NCBI GenBank assembly: GCA_963764205.1
Contig: CAVXRN010000006.1
Span: 682,001-746,000, forward strand
DNA: 64,000 bases
Direction of reading: 5' to 3'
Source of the DNA: Chersky-840 sp963764205
Lineage (GTDB): Bacteria; Actinomycetota; Acidimicrobiia; Acidimicrobiales; UBA8190
The notes under the pieces are model-generated. The model was not told the DNA's origin, ran no database searches, and saw nothing but the letters and a program-made list of their open reading frames with translations. Both the position numbers and the translations under genes were made by a program. Below, piece after piece: positions 25,108 through 33,407 of the stretch (positions are counted from its first letter, which is position 1; each line of letters opens with the position of its first letter).

Positions 25108-26823
25108 CTAGTGCACGCCCTCGGCCTGACAGTTGGTGGCCGACGTCGCCGCCAACTGTTCGAGTTGCGTCTGCTGGCTCGTCGTGAGGTTGTTCCCGGT
25201 CAGTTCGCCGTAGCCCGACGGCCCCACACCGGCCAGGACCTTGTCGGCCACGCATTGCCCCACGGGGAAGTCCACCTGGTTGGAGTTCATGACCTCGTCG
25301 ATGATGGCCGAGCGGGCCGACAGGACGTCGAAGGCCGACGGGGTGATCGTCGGCGGCACCGGCCCGTTGGGCCCGGGGTCGCACGAGCGCAGGTCGACCA
25401 GCGTGCCGTGCTGGGTCACCCTCGCACCCGGAACGCCGCGGGCCCAGGCCTGCGCGGCGTCGTCGAGGTTGGTCGCCGCGGGCGCACCGGCCATGTCCAC
25501 GTCGATGGCGAAGCAGGTGTGGCCGTCGTCTTTGTACGGCACCGAGTTGTCTCCCTGCCAGCCCTGCACCGCGCTCCATGCTTGGTCATAGCCCAGCCGG
25601 CTTCCGAGCACCTCGAACAACGAGACCTGCCCGAACGAGCTCGGTGTGTCGAGCCGCCGTTGCCCGCTGCCCAGGGCCGGGACGGCGACGCGAGCCGGTG
25701 TCCACCCGATCGGGTATTGCGCGGGGTCGACGATCTGGGCCTCGGCCTGCGGCGGATCACGAAAGGCGTGGTCGATCGCGGCCGTGCCGCCGGTGGCGTC
25801 GAGGGAGTCGACGAAGGTGGGGCCGAACGCGTAGGGGAACTCCTGAATGTCGCTCAGGATCTCGGGGACGTTCGCCGTCTGCCCCGAGCCCGCATCGAGT
25901 TGGTTCTGTTCGTTTTGGTACAGCTGCTGGTCGGCCGGGGAAAGGCTCTGCTCGTACAGGTTCTGGTCCCGGACCGCATCACCCTCAACGAGTGCGGTGA
26001 GGGCGTCGCCGTCGCCGTCCTTCACGTTGGCGTCCAGCTTCTGGAGATCGAAGTACTGGTCCTGAAGGGCGTGGGTCAGCTCGTGGGCGAGGGTGACCCT
26101 CACGTAGGGGGTCATCGCGGTCCCTCGCACGAATACCGTCTTCTTGTCGTCGACGTAGAGTCCCACGACGTCGGATTGAGCGAGATTGTTCTCTGACGTC
26201 GCCAGGTCGATGTTGCCGTGCACGAGGCCCAGCGCGCGCAGCTCGCTCAGGGCGAGACGTTGCGAGTTCCGGTCCGCCTTCGATGTCGGCTGGGGGACAC
26301 TCACCTCTTTGTCGAATTGGGCATTTCCGAGGAACTCGACCTTGACGGGTTGTTTGAAGGTGAGGCCGCGCTGTTGCTCGTCGAAATGCACGATCGCGAG
26401 GACGCGGGGATCCCACGTCGGGCGCGACGTCGACACCGCTACGAGTGTTCCCACCGCGACGAGGACGACGACGACCACGACCGAGCCCCATCGCAGTGCC
26501 GTGCGCTTGCTCCGTCGGCGCGGCGCCGACGGGTTGGAGCTCAGGGCGAAGGCGTCGGCGTCGAACCCGATCTGTGCCACCGGGTGCGCGAGCGTCGCGG
26601 TCTGGGTACCACCCCACCCGGGGGTGGGACCGTGCGGCGACAGCGAGAACGGCGCCGAGGCGCCCTGCGGTCCCGGGTACGTCGCCGCCCCGACCGGTCC
26701 CGCGCTCGAGGGCGACACCGATGGTTCGGATTGGGGCTGGCGACGCGACGGGTGCAGTTCAGGCGGGTACCACTTCCCGTCGGAGGCCACCCAGTAGCCG
26801 GGGCCCTGCGACATGTCGCTCAC
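25108..26823 (-). CDS. Membrane-anchored zinc metalloprotease-like protein
   Basis: A 571-residue protein from GTG 26823 with GGAGG 7 nt upstream. The N-terminus YWVASDGKWYPPELHP resembles the short DUF2510-type actinobacterial motif, followed by a Pro/Ser-rich cytoplasmic linker, one membrane helix near 106-128 and an extracytoplasmic domain. HELTHALQDQYFDL puts a HExxH zinc motif at 247-251; EGDAVRD shortly after may supply a third ligand. This resembles uncharacterised secreted metallopeptidases that keep the site but whose substrate is unknown. It stands alone and converges on the SRPBCC operon. Confidence 0.75.
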   Translation of the reverse strand: MSDMSQGPGYWVASDGKWYPPELHPSRRQPQSEPSVSPSSAGPVGAATYPGPQGASAPFSLSPHGPTPGWGGTQTATLAHPVAQIGFDADAFALSSNPSAPRRRSKRTALRWGSVVVVVVLVAVGTLVAVSTSRPTWDPRVLAIVHFDEQQRGLTFKQPVKVEFLGNAQFDKEVSVPQPTSKADRNSQRLALSELRALGLVHGNIDLATSENNLAQSDVVGLYVDDKKTVFVRGTAMTPYVRVTLAHELTHALQDQYFDLQKLDANVKDGDGDALTALVEGDAVRDQNLYEQSLSPADQQLYQNEQNQLDAGSGQTANVPEILSDIQEFPYAFGPTFVDSLDATGGTAAIDHAFRDPPQAEAQIVDPAQYPIGWTPARVAVPALGSGQRRLDTPSSFGQVSLFEVLGSRLGYDQAWSAVQGWQGDNSVPYKDDGHTCFAIDVDMAGAPAATNLDDAAQAWARGVPGARVTQHGTLVDLRSCDPGPNGPVPPTITPSAFDVLSARSAIIDEVMNSNQVDFPVGQCVADKVLAGVGPSGYGELTGNNLTTSQQTQLEQLAATSATNCQAEGVH

Positions 26824-27008
26824 GGAACGACCTCCAAGCCCAGTGTGTCGAAGACCCGGTTCGGGCCGAGCCACGCCTAGGCAGACGGGCCCGACGTCAC
26901 CGTCTGAGGTCATCGGCTCCCGGCGGCATCTTCTGAAGGGCCGTGGTTAGCGAGTGCGGGGATGCGGCCTGCTCAGCGGTGGTGCGCGGTGCCTCAGCGA
27001 CCCTGGGA

Positions 27009-27503
27009 TCAGGCTTGTTGGCGGGCTCGCGTCGGCCGGGATCCCAACTCCCGGTGCACGCGGCTCGGCCGGGCTTCGACATCTCTCGGCCCGATCGGCT
27101 CACCACAGGATCCGCACACGAGCACCGCCTCGGAGACGGCGCCGCAGTTCTTGTGTGCGACGACCAGGGGCGGGCCCGAGGGAGCCGCATACCGGTCCCC
27201 CCACTGCCGCATCGCCGTGAGGACCGGCCACAGGTCCCGTCCCTTGTCGGTGAGCCGGTAGTCGTAGCGAGGCGGGTGCTCGGAGTAGGGCACCCGGGTC
27301 AAGACGCCGGCCTCGACCAGGCGGGCGAGACGCTGCTGCAAGATGTTGCGGGAGATCCCGAGGCGCTTCTGGAAGTCGTCGAAGCGGCTCACGCCGAGAA
27401 AAACGTCCCGGACGATGAGCATGCTCCACCATTCGCCCACGACCTCGAGGCACTGGGCCACCGAGCAGTCCATGTCGGCGAAGCTCTTCCGTTCCACATC
27501 CAC
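27009..27503 (-). CDS. HxlR-family regulator with a C-terminal cysteine-rich tail
   Basis: A 164-residue protein from GTG 27503. The HxlR wHTH covers about 10-105: CSVAQCLEVVGEWWSMLIVR, RFDDFQKRLGISRNILQQRL and the wing YSEHPPRYDYRLTDKGRDLW. A C-terminal extension carries HKNCGA and CGSCGEPI, a possible zinc ribbon uncommon in short HxlR proteins but seen in some actinobacterial members. It is divergent from an MFS exporter gene with an 18-bp palindrome between them, so it probably represses that exporter and itself. Confidence 0.88.
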   Translation of the reverse strand: MDVERKSFADMDCSVAQCLEVVGEWWSMLIVRDVFLGVSRFDDFQKRLGISRNILQQRLARLVEAGVLTRVPYSEHPPRYDYRLTDKGRDLWPVLTAMRQWGDRYAAPSGPPLVVAHKNCGAVSEAVLVCGSCGEPIGPRDVEARPSRVHRELGSRPTRARQQA

Positions 27504-27514
27504 ATCGTAGTGAG

Positions 27515-27532
27515 TTGCATTATGAAATGCAA
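27515..27532. promoter_or_regulatory. Perfect palindrome between hxlR-type and MFS genes
   Basis: TTGCATT-ATGA-AATGCAA: perfect 7-bp arms with a 4-nt centre, in the 47-bp gap between divergent starts at 27503 and 27551. A single site could repress both genes. Confidence 0.65.
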
Positions 27533-27550
27533 TCCCGTACAGTCCGTAGC

Positions 27551-29044
27551 ATGAGAGAACGGTCTGCAGGGGCGGTGGCGGCAGTGTCGGTCCCGGCGGT
27601 CAAGGCGCGCAGCTCGGTCATCTTCGTCGTGACCGCCCTCGGCGCCTTCATGGCGTCGCTCGACCTCTCGATCGTGAACGTCGCCTTCCCCGCCCTCGAG
27701 CGCTCGTTCCCCCACGACTCGCGGGCCACGCTGGCCTGGGTCATCACGGGCTACAGCATCGTGTTCGGGTCCTTGCTGGTGACCGCGGGCCGGAGCGCGG
27801 ATCGCATCGGCCGTCGACGCGTCTTCTTCGCCGGGTTGGCCGTGTTCAGCCTGGGATCGGCGCTGTGCGGTCTGGCACCGTCGGTCAACCTCTTGATCGC
27901 CGGTCGCCTGATCCAGGGTTGTGGTGCCGCGGCCATGCTGCCGGCTTCGTTGGGGCTCCTCCTGGGCGCCTTCCCGACCGAGCGACGTTCCCAGGTCGTG
28001 GCGTTGTGGGGAGGCGTGGGCGCTCTCGCGGTGGCGACGGGCCCTTCCCTCGGTGCGTTGCTGATCTCGGCCGGCGGGTGGCGGTGGGCCTTCTTCGTGA
28101 ACCTGCCGGTGGGCGCGCTCGCCTTCCTGCTCGGCCGTCGCGTCCTGACCGAGTCCAAGTCCGACGAAGTGCACGCCCGCCCCGACTACCTCGGTGTCGT
28201 GCTCGTGAGCACCGCGCTGGCGGCTCTGGTGCTCGGGATCTCGCAAGGTCCCGCCTGGGGATGGTCGAGCGGACGGGTCATCTTCTGCGTCATCGCCGCG
28301 GTGACCCTCGGCGCCGCCTTTCTCTACCGCTGTGCCCACCATCCTGCCCCGGTGCTCGACCTCACGCTGTTCTCGGCCCGTTCCTTCAGCGTCGCCAATG
28401 CCGCCACCTTGCTCTACGCCATGGGCTTCTTCGCCATGTTGCTCGGCAACATCTTGTTCCTCACCTCGGTGTGGCACTACTCGATTCTGCGAGCCGGCCT
28501 GGCCGTCACCCCCGGACCGCTGGTGGTGGCCGTCGTGTCGGGCCCCGCAGGACGGCTCGCCGCGCGCGTCGGGTTTCGGCTCGTCCTGCTGGTCGGCACG
28601 GCCTGTTTCGCGGCGGGACTCGTGTGGTACGCGACCCGTGTCGGGGTGCAACCGTCGTATCTGACCGAGTGGCTGCCGGCCACGTTGATCACCGGCCTCG
28701 GCATCGGTCTCACCTTCCCGGTGCTGAGTGCGGCGGCGGTGTCGAGCCTGCATCCCGAGCGCTTCGCCGTCGGCAGCGCCGTGAACCAGACCGCCCGCCA
28801 GATCGGTGGGGCGTTGGGCGTGGCGTTGCTCGTGGTCATCCTCGGGACTCCGCACTCGACACTCGAGGCGCTGCGCAACTTCGACCACCTGTGGTGGTAC
28901 GCAGCGACGATGGCGGTCCTGTCCGGGTGCGTGTGCGTGCTTCTTCCAGCCCGTCGGCACGCGGCTCGACCGGCCCAGTCGCCAGCGCCAGCGTCGGCCC
29001 CGGACGTCGATGTCCCGACCCGAGCCGTGGGGGTCGGTCGGTAG
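27551..29044 (+). CDS. MFS drug exporter, DHA2 (EmrB/QacA) family, 14 helices
   Basis: A 497-residue protein from ATG 27551. Helix 1 reads FMASLDLSIVNVAFPALE, the D1 motif of DHA2 proteins; motif A GRSADRIGRRRVF and the helix-5 motif around GPSLGALLISAGGWRWAFFV follow, and about fourteen hydrophobic segments can be counted. DHA2 transporters export drugs by proton antiport. It is controlled in all likelihood by the divergent HxlR regulator. Confidence 0.92.
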   Translation: MRERSAGAVAAVSVPAVKARSSVIFVVTALGAFMASLDLSIVNVAFPALERSFPHDSRATLAWVITGYSIVFGSLLVTAGRSADRIGRRRVFFAGLAVFSLGSALCGLAPSVNLLIAGRLIQGCGAAAMLPASLGLLLGAFPTERRSQVVALWGGVGALAVATGPSLGALLISAGGWRWAFFVNLPVGALAFLLGRRVLTESKSDEVHARPDYLGVVLVSTALAALVLGISQGPAWGWSSGRVIFCVIAAVTLGAAFLYRCAHHPAPVLDLTLFSARSFSVANAATLLYAMGFFAMLLGNILFLTSVWHYSILRAGLAVTPGPLVVAVVSGPAGRLAARVGFRLVLLVGTACFAAGLVWYATRVGVQPSYLTEWLPATLITGLGIGLTFPVLSAAAVSSLHPERFAVGSAVNQTARQIGGALGVALLVVILGTPHSTLEALRNFDHLWWYAATMAVLSGCVCVLLPARRHAARPAQSPAPASAPDVDVPTRAVGVGR

Positions 29045-29089
29045 GCATCATGCCGCCCGGGCGGCGCCGTCCGGCAACGTCGAGGCGCG

Positions 29090-30173
29090 TCACACCGAGA
29101 CGGTCGTCTGCGACGCGGCCGCGCGATAGGCGCCGTCGACGAGGGCGTGGGCCCGGAGGGCGTCGTCGAATCCCGGCGACGCCGGTCGGCCGTCGACGAC
29201 GCAGCGCACCCAGTGGCGGTCGGCGGGATACGTGTAGAAGAGAAAGTCACGCCGGGGGAGCCCGAGCGAGACGAAGTGGCGCTCTCGCAACTCGTCGAGG
29301 TCGGGTCGCTCCGGGGCCGCGTCCGGGCGCTGGACCAGGTACCCGTCCTCGGGGGCGCCGACGATGAAGTCGGTGGTGGCCTCGACCGCGGCGCCCTCGA
29401 AGAAGACCTCGAAGCGACGTTCCTCGCGTCCCCGGACGCCGTTGAAGACGCTGAGGATGGTGCCCACCACGCCCGACGTGTGTTCGACCGTCACCGCCGC
29501 GACATCCTCGACGTCGAAGCCGAACACCGACCGTGTGGTGGCCGAGACCCGCACGGCGGGACCGAACAGCCAGCACACGATGTCAGCGGCGTGGATCGTG
29601 TGCTCGAGCAGCGCGCCACCCCCGGCCTGACGGCGGTCCGAGCGCCACGAGCTGTGTCCTGGCACCACGGCCCCGGTGGGCCAGTACTGGTCGTCACGCA
29701 GGGTGTAGCCCATGGGGGCGCCCAGCTCGCCCGACACCACGAGCCCGCGCACCTCGTTCACGATGGGATGAAAGCGCGAATGGAAGCCGACCTGGGCTGT
29801 CGACGGCGCCGCCGCCACGGCGCGGCAGAGCTCGCCGACCTCGGCGAAGGTGGGTGCCAACGGCTTCTCGCACAACAGTGCCTTTCCCGCCGCCAACGTG
29901 GCCAGCACGAGCTCGCGGTGGGTCGACGTCGGCGACGTGATCATCACCGCGTCGACCCCGGGGTCCTCGATGACGCGGCGCGGATCGGCGAGTCAGGTAT
30001 TCGAAGCCGCAGTTGTGCGACGCGGCGACCCGGGCGGGTTCGGAGGGGTCCGCCGCGCCCACCGGCACGATCTCGCCGTCCTGTGCCATCTTGGCCAGCC
30101 CGTCGGCATGGATCTGGCCGATCATGCCGCAGCCGACGAGCCCGACCCGCAGCGCGGGGCGACTCTCAGGCAC
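29090..30173 (-). CDS. Gfo/Idh/MocA family oxidoreductase (one frameshift)
   Basis: Read from GTG 30173: VGLVGCGMIGQIHADGLAKM is the NAD(P)-binding Rossmann motif and the frame holds to EYLT. One extra base at about 29988-29997 then shifts the reading; the next frame continues ADPRRVIEDPGVDAVMITSP, then the family motif LCEKPLAPT, WRSDRRQAGGGALLEHTIHA, which carries the GGG...H helix, and a normal C-terminus to 29090. Corrected length is about 360 residues, right for the family. The gene lies 36 bp downstream of the WS/DGAT gene on the same strand. Substrate unknown, probably a sugar or cyclitol. Confidence 0.82.
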
Positions 30174-30209
30174 GCGTCGTCGCCGAGTCTCGATGTCGCT
30201 GTCGACGTG

Positions 30210-31706
30210 TCAGTGCGTCGGTTGCGTGGCGCGCTCGGGGCTCGGCGCCACCCGGTGCGGCCGGGGCAGACCGGGCGCCACCCCCACCGGGTGGGTGGGC
30301 CCGACGCCCGCCGCGAGGGCGAGCTCGCGGAGCGCGTCGGGGACGTAGCCCGCCAGGTCGCCCACGCGTGCCACCGTCTCGGCGCAGGCCATCAAGCCCC
30401 AGTTGAGGACACCCCGATAGCTCATGACCGTAATGTTCAAGCCCGCGCCGTCCATGACCGGGCCCAGGGGGAAACCGGCGACGAGCTCGGAGCCCGCCAG
30501 GTAGAGGGGGAAGTCGGGGCCCGGCACGTTGGAGATGACGAGGCTGTGGATCGGTCGGTGGTGGTCGGCGAGCTTGAGTCGGGTGTAGGCCCGGGCCGCG
30601 GCGGAGAACACATTCGGTGTGGCGTGCTCGGTCCAGTTGAGCAGGACGTCGGCCCCGAGCGCGTTGTGCTCCTGCTTGGCCCCCTTCGTGCTCTCCCGGA
30701 TCGACCGGAGTCGCTCGATGGGATCGGCGATGTGACACGGCAGCGCCACGAACATCGCCGACACCTTGTTGGCGCCCCGATGGTTGGCGTCGGTCGGGAC
30801 CGTCGACACCGGGACCGTCGCCACGAGCGGCTCGTCGGGCAGTTCGGCCCCGTCGACGAGATACCGCCGCAGGGCGCCGGCGCAGATGGCGAGGATCACG
30901 TCGTTGAGCGTGGTGTCACAGGCCCGCCGGATCTGTTTGGCGTCGTCGAGCGAGATGGAGGAGAAGGCGACGCGCCGATGCGGCGTGATGGCGGTGTTGA
31001 GCGACGTGCGCGGCGTGGTGAGTGGCAATGCGGCGCGAGCCGGGCCCTTGGCCCGCGCTCGGACCCGGGCGACGTCGAGCAGGGCCCGTCCCGTGCGCCA
31101 AGTGAGCTTGGTCAACTCGAGCGGCTTCGTGAGCCGTGTCCCGAGCGAGTGCGCCACGAGTTGGAAGTCCGATGGCAGGTGCTCGTCGGCGGTGATCGGG
31201 ACGTCCGACATCGGGCGGTCCGGCGGTGCCGGCTCGAGGTCGAAGACCTGCGACAGCAGCTCTGCCCCCGAGACGCCGTCGATGGTGCAGTGATGGATCT
31301 TGGTCACCACCGCGATCCGCCCTCCCGCCAAGCCTTCGACGATGTACATCTCCCACAGCGGTTTGGTCCGGTCGAATTGGCGGCTACAGACGTCACCCAC
31401 GAATTGGGCGAGCTCGTCCATGCCTCCGGGAGCCGGGACCGCGCCGCGGCGGATGTGGTACGCGATGTCGAAGGTGGCGTCGTCGACCCAGTAGGGGTGG
31501 CCCAGGCGGAAGGGGACCTCGACCAACCGCCGTCGGAAGATCGGTGCCAGCTCGAGCCGGGAGCTCACCCGGTCGCGCAGCTTGTCGAACGAGTACCCGC
31601 CGGGCACGGTCGACGGGTCGAAGATCGTCGCCATCGAGACGTGCATGTGCAGGCTGGGGGTCTCGAGGTACAAGAAGGTCGCGTCCAACCCGGTGAGCTG
31701 TTCCAT
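30210..31706 (-). CDS. WS/DGAT wax ester synthase/diacylglycerol acyltransferase
   Basis: A 498-residue protein opening MEQLTGLDATFLYLET, the standard start of actinobacterial WS/DGAT enzymes, which sets ATG 31706. The active-site motif HHCTIDG is at 138-144 and PLWEM near 116-120; the C-terminal DUF1298 region contains LVISNVPGPDFPLYLAGSEL. It esterifies acyl-CoA with diacylglycerol or fatty alcohol at the membrane/lipid droplet to make storage lipid. The divergent esterase gene begins about 100 bp away, suggesting linked storage-lipid turnover. Confidence 0.93.
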   Translation of the reverse strand: MEQLTGLDATFLYLETPSLHMHVSMATIFDPSTVPGGYSFDKLRDRVSSRLELAPIFRRRLVEVPFRLGHPYWVDDATFDIAYHIRRGAVPAPGGMDELAQFVGDVCSRQFDRTKPLWEMYIVEGLAGGRIAVVTKIHHCTIDGVSGAELLSQVFDLEPAPPDRPMSDVPITADEHLPSDFQLVAHSLGTRLTKPLELTKLTWRTGRALLDVARVRARAKGPARAALPLTTPRTSLNTAITPHRRVAFSSISLDDAKQIRRACDTTLNDVILAICAGALRRYLVDGAELPDEPLVATVPVSTVPTDANHRGANKVSAMFVALPCHIADPIERLRSIRESTKGAKQEHNALGADVLLNWTEHATPNVFSAAARAYTRLKLADHHRPIHSLVISNVPGPDFPLYLAGSELVAGFPLGPVMDGAGLNITVMSYRGVLNWGLMACAETVARVGDLAGYVPDALRELALAAGVGPTHPVGVAPGLPRPHRVAPSPERATQPTH

Positions 31707-31808
31707 GTGTGTCGCCCCGTTCGTCGGTTCGTGCTCCCCCAGACGCCCTGCGGCCGTCCGCCCGTTCGGTGTGTGCGCCATCTTCGCATCATGAGCGAGG
31801 ATGGTGCC

Positions 31809-33104
31809 ATGACCTGGGCGTGGGCCTACCTGGCCGTGAGTGTGGTGGGCGCGGCGCTCGTCGCCAATGCCTTCCGGCCCGCTCGGCACCAGGTGCTGCT
31901 GGTGCCGAGCTTCTTCGCCGGCTGGTACACCGCCGAGATGGCGATCTGGCACATCGTCTGGCAGGTGGCCGCCACGGTGCTGTTCGGGCTCGCGGGCGCG
32001 TTCGGGTACTGGCCGGGCTGGGTCGGCCTGGCGGTCAGCGTGGCCGCGTGGACGGGGCTGGCCGTACTGGCCTGGATCTCGGCCGACGCCCGCCGGGTCT
32101 TCGTCCTGGCCGAAGAGGCGATGCCGGTGACGACCCCCGACGGGGTGGACCTGCCCGTCGACGGTGGGGACACGATGTGGCGTTTCCCCCGCCTGGCCTA
32201 TCCGCTGCCGCGACCGTCACGCTCGGTCAGGGCCGTCCGCAACATCGACTATGTGGGTGACGGCATCCGCAGGCACCGCCTCGACGTCATCCGGCGGCGC
32301 GGCGAACCTCCCCAGGGCGCGCCGGTGCTCATCTACATCCATGGTGGGGCCTGGGTCATCGGGGACAAACGCGAACAGGGCCTGCCACTGCTGTACGAGT
32401 TGGCCCGTCGAGGGTGGGTGACCGTCACCATCAATTACCGCCTGAGCCCCAAAGCCACGTGGCCCGACCACATCGTGGACTGCAAGCGAGCCGTCGGCTG
32501 GGTGCGCGAGCACATCGCCGAGTACGGCGGTTCCCCTGACTTCATCGCCGTGGCGGGGGGCTCGGCCGGGGGCCACCTGGCTTCGTTGCTGGGGCTCTCG
32601 TCCGGCGACCCGGCGTTCCAGGAGGGGTTCGAGTCGGTCGATGCGTCCGTGGACGCGTGCGTCCCGCTCTACGGCGTCTACGACATGACCGCGGGGAAGG
32701 GGACAACGGCCTATGACGCCGGGTTGCTGACCCTGCTCGAGCGGCGGGTGTTCAAAACGCGCCTGGCCGAGGCCCCGGGCCTGTTCGAAGCCGCCTCCCC
32801 CCTGTGTCGGGTGCGCCCCGACGCGCCACCGTTCTTCGTCATCCACGGTAGGAACGACACCCTCGTCCCGGTGGCTTCGGCCCGAGCGTTCGTGGACGCG
32901 CTCCGGTCCGTGTCGAAGTCCGTCGTGGTGTACGCCGAGCTTCCCTACACCCAGCACGCCTTCGACGTCCTCCCCTCGGTCCGCGGCGCTCACACCGTGG
33001 CCGCCGTGGTGCGGTTCCTGGAGGGGGTCCGGTCCGGCCGCCCCTCGGGGCTCGACGCTCGAGGGACGACCGCAGGGACGACGGGAGCCCCGACGGCTTC
33101 GTGA
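31809..33104 (+). CDS. Membrane-anchored alpha/beta hydrolase (HSL/Lip-type esterase)
   Basis: A 431-residue protein. Residues 1-95 hold about three hydrophobic helices, followed by an alpha/beta-hydrolase domain with HGGAW at 178-182 (oxyanion hole), GGSAGG at 250-255 giving Ser252 as nucleophile, HGRNDTLVP for the acid and TQHAFDV for the catalytic His. This resembles mycobacterial Lip carboxylesterases of the hormone-sensitive lipase group that carry an N-terminal membrane part. ATG 31809 has GAGG 8 nt upstream; ATG 31791 is an alternative. Divergent from WS/DGAT. Confidence 0.88.
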   Translation: MTWAWAYLAVSVVGAALVANAFRPARHQVLLVPSFFAGWYTAEMAIWHIVWQVAATVLFGLAGAFGYWPGWVGLAVSVAAWTGLAVLAWISADARRVFVLAEEAMPVTTPDGVDLPVDGGDTMWRFPRLAYPLPRPSRSVRAVRNIDYVGDGIRRHRLDVIRRRGEPPQGAPVLIYIHGGAWVIGDKREQGLPLLYELARRGWVTVTINYRLSPKATWPDHIVDCKRAVGWVREHIAEYGGSPDFIAVAGGSAGGHLASLLGLSSGDPAFQEGFESVDASVDACVPLYGVYDMTAGKGTTAYDAGLLTLLERRVFKTRLAEAPGLFEAASPLCRVRPDAPPFFVIHGRNDTLVPVASARAFVDALRSVSKSVVVYAELPYTQHAFDVLPSVRGAHTVAAVVRFLEGVRSGRPSGLDARGTTAGTTGAPTAS

Positions 33105-33407
33105 CCGGGCGGCGGCGGCCCCGCAGAGCCGGTTTCGAGTCTCCCGGAGACGCCGGAGGCGGACTGCCGGCGGTGTCACGAGCACTACCCACCGTCGTCA
33201 CGGGCACTACCCATAGGCACGGCATCTGACGTAGCATTGATAACTAGAACGCGTTCCCGCGTCGTGCTGGTGCCACTGGGGCGGCGCCGGCAGCGGTGGA
33301 GCCGCAACTCGTGGGCGCGCCTGCCTTGGCGGGGCCGCATGGCAAGCTGGTGATGTGGTTCCGGGGAAGGGCCGCACGTGAGGGATTGGGACACAGAGGG
33401 GGGCCTG
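33105..33407 (+). promoter_or_regulatory. Upstream region of the liv-type transporter with repeats and a palindrome
   Basis: No gene is visible in this 303-bp gap. Two 16-bp direct repeats TCACGRGCACTACCCA at 33176-33191 and 33198-33213 have a 22-bp period, two helical turns. Downstream, TAGAACGCGTTCCC (33245-33258) contains the perfect palindrome GAACGCGTTC and resembles TetR-type lipid-catabolism operators such as the KstR TnnAACnnGTTnnA pattern, with one end mismatch. These lie about 150-230 bp ahead of the first transporter gene. Confidence 0.45.

Noticed and set aside
27389..28960. 523-codon minus-strand open frame
   Set aside because: It is antisense to the DHA2 exporter and has very low complexity (Arg/Gly/His/Glu).
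29052..29065. GCCGCCCGGGCGGC palindrome between MFS and Gfo/Idh stops as a terminator
   Set aside because: It is a short GC palindrome with no T tract and almost no loop; such sites are common by chance at this GC content.
29850..31790. Long plus-strand extension upstream of the esterase
   Set aside because: It is antisense to WS/DGAT and Gfo/Idh; real similarity begins only at 31791-31809.
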